Of a stretch of DNA of 64,000 nucleotides, positions 37,271-50,200 are shown one piece after another. This DNA comes from Penium margaritaceum (Eukaryota; Streptophyta; Zygnematophyceae; Desmidiales; Peniaceae), in assembly GCA_023375785.1 (NCBI GenBank), contig SZWC01002447.1, positions 164,115-228,114 of the forward strand, read 5' to 3'. The translations under genes and the position numbers were made by a program. Below the pieces are notes generated by a model, which was given only the letters and a program-made list of their open reading frames with translations, was not told the origin of the DNA and did not search any database. Numbering within the stretch: the stretch's first letter is position 1; every line of letters starts with the position of its first letter.

Positions 37271-40200
37271 TATTTGTGCATAAACTTTGTGCATAAACTT
37301 TGTGCATGAAATTTGTGCATAAACTTTGTGCATTAACCTCCTGCATAAACCTTGCGCATAAACTTTGTGCATAAATGTTGTCCATAAATGTTGTGCATAA
37401 ACATTGTGCATAAACTTTGTGCATAACCCTTGTGCATAAACGTTTTGCATAAACTTTGTGCATAAACTTTGTGCATAAACGTTCTGCATAAACTTTGCGC
37501 ATGAAATTTGTGCATAAACGTTGTGCATATCATTTGTGCATAAACTTTGTGCATAAGCGTTGTGCATAAACTTTGTGCATAAGCTTTGTGCATAAACTTC
37601 GTGCATAAACTTTGTGCATGCACTTTGTGCATAAACGTTGTGCATACACTTTGTGCATACACTTTGTGCATAAACTTTGTGCATAAACCTTGTGCATAAA
37701 CTTTGTGCACAAACGTTTTGCATAAACGTTGTGCATAAACTTTGTGCAAAAACGTTGTGCATAAACATTGTGCATAAACTTTGTGCATAAACGTTGTGCA
37801 TAAACTTTGTGCATAAACTTTGTGCATAGCCTTTGTGCATAAACTTTGTGTATAAATGTTTTGCATAAACTTTGTGCATAAACTTTGTGCATAAACTCTG
37901 TGCATAAACATTGTGCATAAACTTCCTGCATAAACTGTGTGCATAAGCTTTGTGCATAAGCTTTGTGCATAAACGTTGTACGTAAACGTTGTGCATAACC
38001 TTTGTGCATGAACATTGTGCATGAAAATTGTGCATAAACTTTGTGCATACACTTTGTGGATAAACGTTCTCCGTAAACGTTTTGCATAAACGTTGTGCAT
38101 AAACTTTGTACATAAATTTTTTGCATAAACTTTGAGCATAAACTTTGTGCATGAACTTTCTCTATAAAACGTTTGCATAAACTTTGTGGATAAAATTTGT
38201 GCATAAACTTTGTGCATAAACGTTGTGCATAAACTTTGTGCAAAAGCTTTGTGCATAAACTTTGTGCATAAACTTTGGGCATAAACTTTGTGCATACACT
38301 TCGTGCAGAAACGTTGTGCATACACTCTGTGCATACACTTTGTGCATAAACTTTGTGCATAAACTTTCTGCATGAACTCTGTGCATACACTTTGTGCATA
38401 AACGTTGTGCGTAAACTCTTTGCATAAACTTTGTGCATAAACTTTGTGCATAAACCTTGTGCATAAACTTTGTGCATGAACTTTGTGTATAATTGTTTTG
38501 CATAAACATTGTGCATAAACTTTGTGCAAAAAATTTGTGCATAAATGCTGTGCATAGACTTTGTGCATAGACTTTGTGCATAAACTTTGTGCATAAACTT
38601 GTGCATATCCGTTGTGCATTAACTGTGTGCATAAACTTTGTGCATAGCCTTTGTGCATAAACTTTGTGCATAAACGTTTTGCATAAACTTTGTGCATAAA
38701 CTTTGTGCATAAACATTCTGCATAAACTGTGTGCATAAACTCTGTGCAGAAACTTTGATTTTAGACTTTGTGCATAGACGTTGTGCACAAAAGTTGTGCA
38801 TAACCTTTGTGCATGAACTTTTTGCATGAAGTTTGTGCATAAACGTTGTGCATACACTTTGTGGATAAACGTTCTGCATAAAGTTTGTGCATAAACGTTG
38901 TGCATAAACTTTGTGAATAAACGTTGTGCATAAACTTTGTGCATAAACTTTGTGCATAAACGTTTTTTATAACTTTTGTGCATAAGCTTTGTGCATAAAC
39001 GTTGTGCATAAACGTTGTGCATAAACTTTGTGCAAAAACATTGTGCATTAACTTTGTACATAAACTTTGTGCATAAACTTTGTGCATAAACTTTGTGCAT
39101 AACCGTTGTTCATAAACTTTGTGCATAAACTTTGTGCATAAACTTTGTGCATAAACGTTTATGCATAAACTTTGTGCATAAACCTTGTGCATAGACTTTG
39201 TGCATAAACTTTGTACATAAACTTTGTGCATAAACATTGTGCATAAACTTCGTGCAAAACCTTTGTGCATAAACATTGTGCATAAACTTTGTGCATAAAC
39301 ATTGTGCATAGAATTTGTGCATAATCTTTGTGCATAAACTTTTTGCATAAACTTTGTGCATGAAATTTGTGCATAAACTTTGTGCATTACCCTTGTGCAA
39401 TAACCTTGTGCATAAACTTTGTGCATAAACATTGTCCATAAACATTGTGGATGAACAGTGTGCAAAAACGTTGTGCATAAACATTGTGCATAATCTTTGT
39501 GCATAAACTTTGTGCATAAACGTTTTGCATAAGCTTTGTGCATACACTTTGTGCATAAACTTTGTGCATAAACTTTGTGCGTAAACTTTGTGCATATACT
39601 TTCTGCATAACCTTAGTGCATAAATGTTGTGCATAAACATTGTGCATAAACTTTGTGCATAAAATTTGTGCATAAACTTTGTGCAAAAGCGTTGTGCATA
39701 AACTTTGTGCATAAACTTTGTGCATAACCTTTGTGCATAAACTTTGTGCATACACTTTGTGCATAAACGATGTGCATACACTTTGTGCATAAACTTTGTG
39801 CATAAACTTTGTGCATAAACTATGTGCATAAACTTTGTGCATAAACTTTGTGCAGAAACTTTGAGCATAAACTTTGCGCATAAACTTTGTGCATACACTG
39901 TGTGCGTAGACTTTGTGCATAAACGTTGTTCATTAACTTTGCGCATAAACTTTGTGCATAAACTTTGTGCATAAACTTTGTGCATAAACTTTGTGCATAA
40001 ACGTTGTACATAAAGTTTCTGCATAAACTTTGTGCATAAACTTTGTGCATAAACTTTGTGCAGAAAACGTTGTTCATAAACTTTGTGCATAAACTTTGTG
40101 CATTAACTTTGTGCATAAACTTTGTGCATAAACGTTGTGCATAAACGTTGTGCATAAACTTTCTACATAAACTTTCTGCATAAACTTTGTGCATAAACTT

Positions 40201-43200
40201 TGTGCATAAACTTTGTGCATAAATGTTGTTCATGACCTTTGTGCATAAACGTTGTGCATAAACTTTGTGCATAAACTTCGTGCATAAAATTTGTGCATAA
40301 ACCTTCTGCATAGACTTTGTGCATAACGTTTGTGCATAATCTTTGTGCAGAATACGTTGTCCAGAAACTTTGTGCATAAACTTTGTTCAAAAATGTTGTG
40401 CATAGACTTTGTACATAAACTTTCTGCATTTACTTTGTGCATAATCTTTGTGCATAAGCTTTGTGCATAAACTTTGTGCATGAACTTTATGCATAAAATT
40501 TGTGCATAAACTTCGTGCATACTCTGTGCATAAAACTAGTGCATAAACTTTGTGCATAAACCTTGTGCATAATCTTTGTGCATAAACTTTGTGCATAAAC
40601 CTTATGCAGAAACGTTGTGCAAAAACTTTGTGCATAAACGTTGTGCATAAGTTTTGTGCATGAACTTTGTGCATAAACTTTGTGCATAACTTTGTGCATA
40701 AATATTGTGCATTAACTTTGTGAATAACTTTGTGCATAAACTTTGTGCATAAACGTTGTGCATAAACTTTGTGCATACACATTTTGCATAAACTTTGTGC
40801 ATGAACTTTGAGCATAAACTTCGTGCATAAACGTTGTGCATAAACTTTGTGCATGAAGTTTGTGCATAAACTTTGTGCATAAACATTGTGCATAAAAACT
40901 GTGCATAAACTTTGTGCATAAACTTTGTGTAGAAACGTTGTGCATTAACGTTGTTCATACACTTTGTGCATAACCTTTGTGTAAAAACTTTGTGCATAAA
41001 CATTGTGCATAATATTTGTGCATAAACATTGTGCATAAAATTTGTGCATAAACATTGTGCATAAAATTTGTGCATAAACTTTGTGCATAAACGTTTTGCA
41101 TAAACTTTGTGCATAAACGTTGTGCATACACTTTGTGCATAAAGTTTGTGCATAAACATTCTGCATAAGATTTGTGCATAAATGTTGTGCATAAACTTTC
41201 GTCATAAACTTTGTGCATAAACTTTGTGCGTGAATGATGTTTATAAACTTTGTGCATAAACGTTGTGCATAACCTTTCTGCATAAGCTTTGTGCATAAAC
41301 ACTGTGCTTAAACTTTGTGAATACAATTTGTGCATAAACGTTCTGCATGAATGTTGTGCATAAAATTTGTGCATAAACTTTGTGCAAAAACTTTGTTCAT
41401 AAACTTTGTGCATAAACTTTGTGCATAAGCTTTGTGTAGAAACTTTGTGCATAAACTTTGTGCATAAAATTTGTGCATAAACTTTGTGCAGAAACTTTGA
41501 GCATAAACGTTCTGCATAAACTTTGTGCATAAACTGTGCGTAAACTTTGTGCATGAACGTTATTCATAAACTTTGCGCATAAACTTTGTGCATAAACTTT
41601 GTGCATAAACGTTGTGCAAAACCTTTGTGCATAAACGCTGTGCATAAACTTTGTACATAAAGTTTCTGCATAAACTTTGTGCATAAACTTTGTGCATAAA
41701 CTTTGTGCAGAAAACGTTGTTCATAAACTTTGTGCATAAAAGTTTTGCATAAACTTTGTGCATAAAGTTTGTGCATAAACTTTGTGCATAAACGTTGTGC
41801 ATAAACTTTGTACCTAAAATTTCTGCATAAACTTTGTGCATAAACTTTGTGCATAAAATGTGTGCATAAATCTTCTGCATAGAATTTGTGCATAAACTTT
41901 GTGCATACGCGTTGTGCAAAAACGTTGTGCATAAACTTTGTGCAAAAACTTTGTGCATAAACATTGTGCATAAAATTTGTGCATAAACTTTGTGCATAAA
42001 CTTTGTGCATACCCTTTGTGGATAAACATTGTGCATAAACTCTGTGCATAAGTTTGTGCAGAAACTTTCTGCATAAACTTTGTGCATACTTTTTGATCAT
42101 GAACTTTGTGGATAAACTTTGTGCATAAACTTTGTGCATAAACTTTGTGCATGAACTTTGTACATAAACTTTGTGCATTAACCTTGCGCAAAAACCTTGT
42201 GCATAAACATTGTCCATAACCGTTGTGCATAAACTGTGTGCAAAAACTTTGTGCATAAACGTTGTGCATAAACTTTGTGCATAAACTTTGTGCATAAACT
42301 TTGTGCATAAACGTTTTGCATAAGCTTTGTGCATACACTTTGTGCATAAGCGTTGTGCATAAACTTTGTCCATAAACTTTGTGCATAAACTTTGTGCATA
42401 AACTTTGTGCATACACATTGTGCATAAACGTTGTGCATACACTTTGTGCATAAACTTTGTGCATAAACTTTGTGCATAAACGTTGTGCATAAACTATCTG
42501 CATAAACTCTGTGCATAAAGTTTGTGCATAAAAGTTGCGCATAAACTTTGTGCATAAACGTTTTGCATAAACTTTGTGCTTAAACTTTTTGCATAAACCT
42601 TGTGCATAAAACTTGTGCATAAACTTTGTGCATAAAAGTTTTGCATAAACGTTGTGCATAGACTTTGTGCATAAACTTTGTGCATAGCCTTTTTGCATAA
42701 ACTTTGTGCATAAACTTTGTGCATAAACTTTGTGCATAAACCTTGTGCATAAACCTTGTGCATAAACTTTGTACATAAACTTTGTGCAAAAATGTTGTGC
42801 ATAAACTTTGTGCAAAAACTTTGTGCATAAGCGTTGTGCATAGATTTTGTGCATACACTTTGTGCATAAACGTTGTGTATAAACTTTGTGCGTAGACTTT
42901 GTGCATGAAATTTGTGTATAAAATTTGGGCATACACTTTGTGCATAAACATTATGCATAAACTTTGTCCATGAACTTTGTGCATAAATTTTGTGCATAAA
43001 CGTTGTTCATAAATCATGTGCATAAACTTTGTGCATAAACGTTTTGCATAAACGTTGTGCATAAACGTTGTGCATAAACCTTGTACATAAACTTTCTGCA
43101 TAAACTTTGTGCATAAACTTTGTTCATAAACTTTGTGCACAAACTTTGTTCATAAACTTTGTGCATAAACTTTGTGCATAAACTTTGTCCATAAACTTTG

Positions 43201-44169
43201 TGCAGAAACTAAGTGCATAAACGTTGTGCATAAACATTGTGCATAAACTTTGTGCAGAACCTTTGTGAATACACTTTGTGCAAGAACCTTGTCCATAACT
43301 TTGTGCATCATCGTTGACCATAAACTTTGTGCATAACTTTGTGCATAAAATGTGTGCATATACTTTGTATATAAACTTTGTGCATAAAAATTTTGTGTAA
43401 ACTTTGTGCATAAACGTTTTGCATAAACGTTGTGCATATGCTTTGTGCATGAAATCTATTTATAAACTTTGTGCATAAACCTTGCGCAAACACTTTGTGC
43501 ATAACCTTTGTGCATAAAAATTTTGCATAATAATTATGCATAAACTTTGTGCATAAACCTTGTGCAGAACCTTTGTGCATAACCTTTGTGCATTTTTTTG
43601 TGCATAAACGTTGTGCATAAACTTTGTGCATATACAGTGTGCATTATGTTCGTGCATAAACTTTGTGCATAACCTTTGTTCATAAACGCTGTGCATAAAC
43701 TTTTTGCATAAACGTTGTGCATAAGCTTTGTGCATAACTTTGTGCATAAAAGTTGTGCATAACTTCGTGCATAACATTTCTGCATAACTTTGTGCATGAA
43801 CCTTGTGCGTAAACTTTGTGCATAAACGTTGTGCATAAAAAGTTTGCATACATTTTGTGCACGTTTTGCATAAACATTGTGCATAAACTTTGTGCATAAT
43901 CTTTGTGCATAAACTTTGTGCATAAATGTGTGCATAAACTCTCTGCATAAACGTTGTGCATAAACGTTTTGCATAAAGTTTGTGCATAAAGATTGTGCAT
44001 AAACATTGTGCATAAAATTTGTGCATAAACGTTGTGCATAAACTCTTTGCATAAACTTTGTGCATAAACTTTGCGCATAAAATTTGTGCATAAACGTTTT
44101 GCATAAACTTTATGCATAAACTTTTTGCATAAACGTTGTGCATAAACTTCGTGCATAAACTTTGTGCAT

Positions 44170-45545
44170 AAACTTTGTGCATAAACCTTGCGCAAACACT
44201 TTGTGCATAACCGTTGTGCATAAACGTTTTGCATAATAATTATGCATAAACTTTGTGCATAAACCTTGCGCAAACACTTTGTGCATAACCGTTGTGCATA
44301 AACGTTTTGCATAATAATTATGCATAAACTTTGTGCATAAACCTTGTGCACAACCTTTGTGCATAACCTTTGTGCATATTTTTTGTGCATAAACTTTGTG
44401 CATAAACTTTGTGCATAAAGTTCGTGCATAAACTTTGTGCATAACCTTTGTTCATAAACGTTGTGCATAAACTTTGTGCATAAATGTTGTGCATAAGCTT
44501 TGTGCATAACTTTGTGCATAGAAGTTCTGCATAAAAGTTGTGCATAACTTCGTGCGTAAAATTTGTGCATAACATTTGTGCATAACTTTGTGCATAAACT
44601 TTGTGCTTAAAATTTGTGCATAAACGTTGTGCATAAACATTTTGCATAAACTTTGTGCACGTTTTGAATAAACATTGTGCATAAACTTTGTGCACAAACT
44701 TTGTGCATAAACTTTGTGCATAAATGTGTGCATAAACTCTCTGCATAAACGTTGTGCATAAGCGTTTTGCATCAAGTTTGTGCATAAAGATTGTGCATAA
44801 ACATTGTGCATAAAATATGTGCATAAACGTTGTCCATAAACTCTTTGCATAGACTTTGTGCATAAACTTTGTGCATAAAATTTGTGAATAAACGTTTTGC
44901 ATAAACTTTGTGCATAAATGTTTTGCATGAACGTTGTGCATAAACATCGTGCATAAAGTTTGTGCATAAACTTTGTTTATAAACCTTGTGCATAAGCTTT
45001 CTGCATAAACTTTGTACATTAACTTTGTGCATACACCTTGTGCATAAACTTTGTGCATGAACTTTGTGCATAAACTTTGTGCATTGACCTTGTGCATAAA
45101 CCTTGTGTATAAACTTTGTGCATAAAAGTTGTCCATAAATGTTGTGCATAATCTGTGTGCAAAAACTTTGTGCAAAAACGTTGTGCATAAACTTTGTGCA
45201 TAAACTTTGTGCACAAACTTTGTGCATAAACGTTCTGCATAAACTTTGTGCATAAACTTTGTGCATACACTTTGTGCATAAACGTTGTGCATACACTTTG
45301 TGCATAAACTTTGTGCATAAACTTTGTGCATAAACGTTATGCATAAACGTTCTGCATAAACTCTGTGCATATATTTTGTGCATAAACGTTGTGCATAAAC
45401 TCTGTGCATAAACTTTGTGCATAAATATTGTGCATAAACTTTGTGCATAAACTTTGTGCATATACTTTTTGAATAAACGTTGTGCATAAACTTTGTGCAT
45501 AAACTTGTGCATACCCGTTGTGCATAGACTTTGTGCATAAACTTT
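44170..45545. repeat. About 1.3-kb segment duplicated at 47.0-48.4 kb
   Basis: Ordered rare marks match 47040-48415 at an offset of 2.85-2.87 kb: ATAATAATTATGC (44311 and 47158), GTGCACGTTTTG (44658 and 47504), TTTATAAACC (44976 and 47821), and a 12-bp monomer followed by CATACCC (45499 and 48372). A third, shorter relative lies upstream at about 43475-44060. At 44184-44340 a 78-bp unit with AACCTTGCGCAAACAC is repeated twice. Confidence 0.85.
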
Positions 45546-47039
45546 GTGTATAGCCTTTGTGCATAAACTTTGTGCATAAACGTTGTGCATAAACATTATG
45601 CATAAACTTTGTGCATAAACCTTGTGCAGAACCTTAGTGCATAAACTTTGTGCATACACTTTGTGCATAACCTTTGTGCATAATTTTTGTGCATAAACGT
45701 TGTGCATAAACTTTGTGCAGAAACCGTGTGCATAAAATTAGTGCATAAAATTTGTGCATAAACTTTGTGCATAAACTTTCTGCATAAACGTTGTGCATAA
45801 ACTTTGTGCATACACTTTGTGCATGAACGTTGTGCATAAACGTTGTGCATAACTTTGTGCATAAACGTTGTGCATAGCCTTTGTGCATAACTTTGTGTTC
45901 AAACTTTGTGCGTAAACTTAGTGCATAAACGCTGTGCATAATTTTTTTTCATTAACTTTGTGCATAAATGCTTTGTATAAACATTGTGCATAAACTTTGT
46001 GCATGAAATTTGTGCATAAACTATGTGCTCAAATGTGTGCATAAACTTTCAGCATGAACTTTGTGCAGAAACGTTTTGCATAGAAATTGTGCATAAAGAT
46101 TGTGCATAAACATTGTGCATACAATTTGTGCATAAACGTTGTGCATAAACACTTTGCATAAACTTTGTCCATAAACTTTGTGCATAAAGTTTGTGCATAA
46201 ACGTTTTGCATAAACTTTGTGCATAAACATTTTGCATAAACATTGTGCATAAACTTCGTGCATAAAATTTGTGCATTAACTTTGTGCATAATCTTTGTGC
46301 ATAAACATTGTGCATTAACTTTGTGCATTAACTTTGTCCATAAACGTTGTGCATGAATTGTGTGCAAAACCTTTGTGCATAAACGTTATGCATAAACTTT
46401 GTGCATAAACTTTGTGCATAAACGTTTTGCATTAGCTTCGTGCATACACTTTGTGCATAAAAGTTGTGCATAAACTTTGTGCATAAACTTTGTGCATAAA
46501 CTCTGAGCATAAACTTTCTGCATAAACTTTGTGCATAATCGTTGTGTATAAACTTTGTGCATAATCTTTGTGCATACAATTTGTGCATGAACTTTGTGCA
46601 TAAGCGTTGTGCATAAACTTTGTGCATAAACTTTGTCCATAACCTTTGTTCATAGTCTTTGTGCATAAACTCTGTGCATAAACGTTGTGCATAAACTGTG
46701 TGCATAAACTTTGTGCATAAGACTTGTGCATAAACTTTGTGCATAGACTTTGTGCATAAACATTGTGCCTGAAAGTTGTGCATAAACGTTGTGCATAAAT
46801 GTTTTGCATTAACTTTGTGCAGAACCTTTGTCCATAAACTTTGTGCATAAAAAATGTGCATAAACTTTGTGCATAAACGTTTTGCATACACGTTGTGCAT
46901 AAACTTTCTTCATAAACTTTGTGCATAAATGTTGTGCATAAACTTTGTGCATAACTTTGTGCATAAACATTTTGCATAAACTTTGTGCATAAACGTTTTG
47001 CATATACGTTGTGCATATACTTTGTGCATAAACTTTGTG

Positions 47040-48415
47040 CATAAACTTTGTGCATAAACCTTGCGCAAACACTTTGTGCATAACCGTTGTGCATAAACGT
47101 TTTGCATAATAATTATGCATAAACTTTGTGCATAACCGTTGTGCATAAACGTTTTGCATAATAATTATGCATAAACTTTGTGCATAAACCTTGTGCACAA
47201 CCTTTGTGCATAACCTTTGTGCATATTTTTTGTGCATAAACATTGTGCATAAACTTTGCGCATAAAGTTCGTGCATAAACTTTGTGCATAACCTTTGTTC
47301 ATAAACGTTGTGCATAAACTTTGTGCATAAACGTTGTGCATAAGCTTTGTGCATAACTTTGTGCATAAAAGTTCTGCATAAAAGTTGTGCATAACTTCGT
47401 GCGTAAACTTTGTGCATAACATTTGTGCATAACTTTGTGCTTAAACTTTGTGCTTAAACTTTGTGCATAAACGTTGTGCATAAACATTTTGCATAAACTT
47501 TGTGCACGTTTTGAATAAACATTGTGCATAAACTTTGTGCATTAGCTTTGTGCATAAACTTTGTGCATAAATGTGTGCATAAACTCTCTGCATAAACGTT
47601 GTGCATAAGCGTTTTGCATCAAGTTTGTGCATAAAGATTGTGCATAAACATTGTGCATAAAATTTGTGCATAAACGTTGTGCATAAACTCTTTGCATAGA
47701 CTTTGTGCATAAACTTTGTGCATAAAATTTGTGAATAAAAGTTTTGCATAAGCTTTGTGCATAAACGTTTTGCATGAACGTTGTGCATAAACATCGTGCA
47801 TAAACTTTGTGCATAAACTTTGTTTATAAACCTTGTGCATAAACTTTCTGCATAAACTTTGTACATAAACTTTGTGCATACACCTTGTTCATAAACTTTG
47901 TGCATGAACTTTGTGCATAAACTTTGTGCATTGACCTTGTGCATAAACCTTGTGCATAAACTTTGTGCATAAAAGTTGTCCATAAATGTTGTGCATAATC
48001 TGTGTGCAAAAAATTTGTGCATAAACGTTGTGCATAAACTTTGGGCATAAACTTTGTGCTCAAACTTTGTGCATAAACGTTCTGCATAAACTTTGTGCAT
48101 AAACTTTGTGCATACACTTTGTGCATAAACGTTGTGCATACACTTTGTGCATAAACTTTGTGCATAAACTTTGTGCATAAACGTTATGCATAAACGTTCT
48201 GCATAAACTCTGTGCATATAGTTTGTGCATAAACGTTGTGCATAAACTTTGTGCATAAACTTTGTGCATAAACTTTGTGCATAAATATTGTGCATAAACT
48301 TTGTGCATAAACTTTGTGCATATACTTTTTGAATAAACGTTGTGCATAAACTTTGTGCATAAACTTTGTGCATAAACTTGTGCATACCCGTTGTGCATAG
48401 ACTTTGTGCATAAAC
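47040..48415. repeat. Partner of the 44.2-kb segmental duplicate
   Basis: This is the downstream copy of the duplication described at 44170-45545. Monomer variants match over most of its length with scattered substitutions. It ends near the 24-bp triplet repeat at 48421. Confidence 0.83.
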
Positions 48416-48492
48416 TTTGTGTAAACCGTTTGCATAAACTTTGTGTAAACCGTTTGCATAAACTTTGTGTAAACCGTTTGCATAAACTTTGT
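48415..48492. repeat. 24-bp unit, 3 copies, built on two shortened monomers
   Basis: GTAAACCGTTTGCATAAAC starts at 48421, 48445 and 48469. The 24-bp unit is two monomers that have lost two bases between them. It is the only local array in the 13-bp block whose period is not a multiple of 13, so it was amplified after the deletion. Confidence 0.88.
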
Positions 48493-49599
48493 TTATAAAT
48501 ATTGTGCATAAACAATCTGCATAGACTTTGTGCAAAACCTTTGTGCATAAACGTTGTGCATAAACTTTGTGCATAAACTTTGTGCATAAACTTTGTGCAT
48601 AAACTTTCTGCATATACCTTGTGCATAAACTTTGTGCATAAACTTTGTCCATAAACTTTGTGCATAACCGTTGTGCATAAACTTTGTGCATAAGCGTTGT
48701 GCATAAACGTTTTGCATAAGCTTTGTCCACAAACTTTGTGCATACACTTTGTCGAGAAACGTTGTGTATAAGCTTTGTGCATAAACTGTGTGCATAAACG
48801 TTTTGCATAAACTTTGTGCATAAACTTTGTGCATAAACTTTGTGCATAAACTTTGTGCATAAACTTTATGCATAAACGTTGTGCATAAACTTTGTGCAAA
48901 AACTTTGTGCATAAACGTTGTCCATAAACTTTGTGCACAAACTTTGTGCATAAACTCTGTGCATAAACTTTGTGCATAAACTTTGTGCATAAACTTTGTG
49001 CATAAACTCTGTGTAAAAACATTGTGGATAAATGTTCTGCATAAACTTTGTGCATAAGCTTTGTGCATAAACTTTGTGCATAAACTTGTGCATACCCTTT
49101 GTGTTTAAACGTTGTACATAAACTTTGTGCATAAACTTTTTGCATAATCTTTGTGCATATCCTTTATTAAAAAACTTTGTGCATAAACGTTTTGCATAAT
49201 CGTTCTGCATAAACTTTGTGCATAAACTTTGTGCATAAACTTTGTGCATAAATGTGTGCATAAACTTTGTGCATAAACGTTGAACATAAACTTTGTGCAT
49301 AGAATTTGTGCATAAAAGTTGTGCAAAATTTTTGTGCATAAACCTTGTGCATAAACTTTGTGCATAAACTTTGTGCATAAACCTTGTGCAGAACCTTTGT
49401 GCATAATCCTATACATAAAATTTGTGCATACGCTTTGTGCATAAACTTTGTGCATAAACTTTGTGCATAAACGTTGTGCATAAACGTTGTGCATAAACTT
49501 TGTGCAGAACCTTTGTGCATAAAACTTGTGCATAAACATTGTGCATAAACTTTGTGCACAAACTTTGTGCATAAACGTTTTGCATAACCTGTGTGCATA

Positions 49600-50200
49600 A
49601 ACTTTGTGCATAAACGTTGTGCATAAACTTTGTGCATAACTTTGTAAAAAAATGTTGTGCATAAACATTGTACATAACTTTGTGCATAAACTTTGTGCAT
49701 AAACTTTGTGCATAAACTTTGTGCATAAACATTTTGCGTAAACTTTGTGCATAAACGTTGTGCATAAACTTTGTGCATAAACTTTGTCCACAAATATTGT
49801 GCATAAACTTTGTGGATAAACTTTGTGCATAAACTTTGTGCGTAGACGTTGTGCATGAACTTTGTGCATAAACTCTGTGCATAAACTTTGTGCATAAACG
49901 TTGTGCATAAACTTTGTGCATAACTTTGTAAATAAATGTTGTGCATAAACATTGTACATAACTTTGTGCATAAACGTTGTGCATAAACTTTGTGCATAAA
50001 CTTTGTGCATAAATTTTGTGCATAAACGTTTTGCATAAACTTTGTGCATAAACTTTGTGCATAAACTTTGTGCATAAACTTTGTGCATAAACTTTGTGCA
50101 TAAACATTGTGCATAAACTTTGTGGATAAACTTTGTGCATAAACTTTGTGCGTAAACGTTGTGCATGGAATTTGTGCATAAGCTCTGTGCATAATTTTTT
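49600..50200. repeat. About 0.3-kb tandem duplication in the 13-bp array
   Basis: Two similar blocks follow each other. Each has CTTTGTAAA (49641 and 49925), AACATTGTACATAAC and GGATAAACTTTG (49814 and 50124). The offset varies from 284 to 310 bp, so indels have accumulated. Confidence 0.7.

Noticed and set aside
35594-38152. Bottom-strand frames in the 13-bp block, up to 852 residues, reading KVYAQSLCTKFMH repeats
   Set aside because: Three monomers make 39 bases or 13 codons, and the bottom strand has no stop codon, so long frames are automatic. Two or three overlapping - frames are open at once, and + frames are closed by the TAA in each monomer. Nothing suggests coding.
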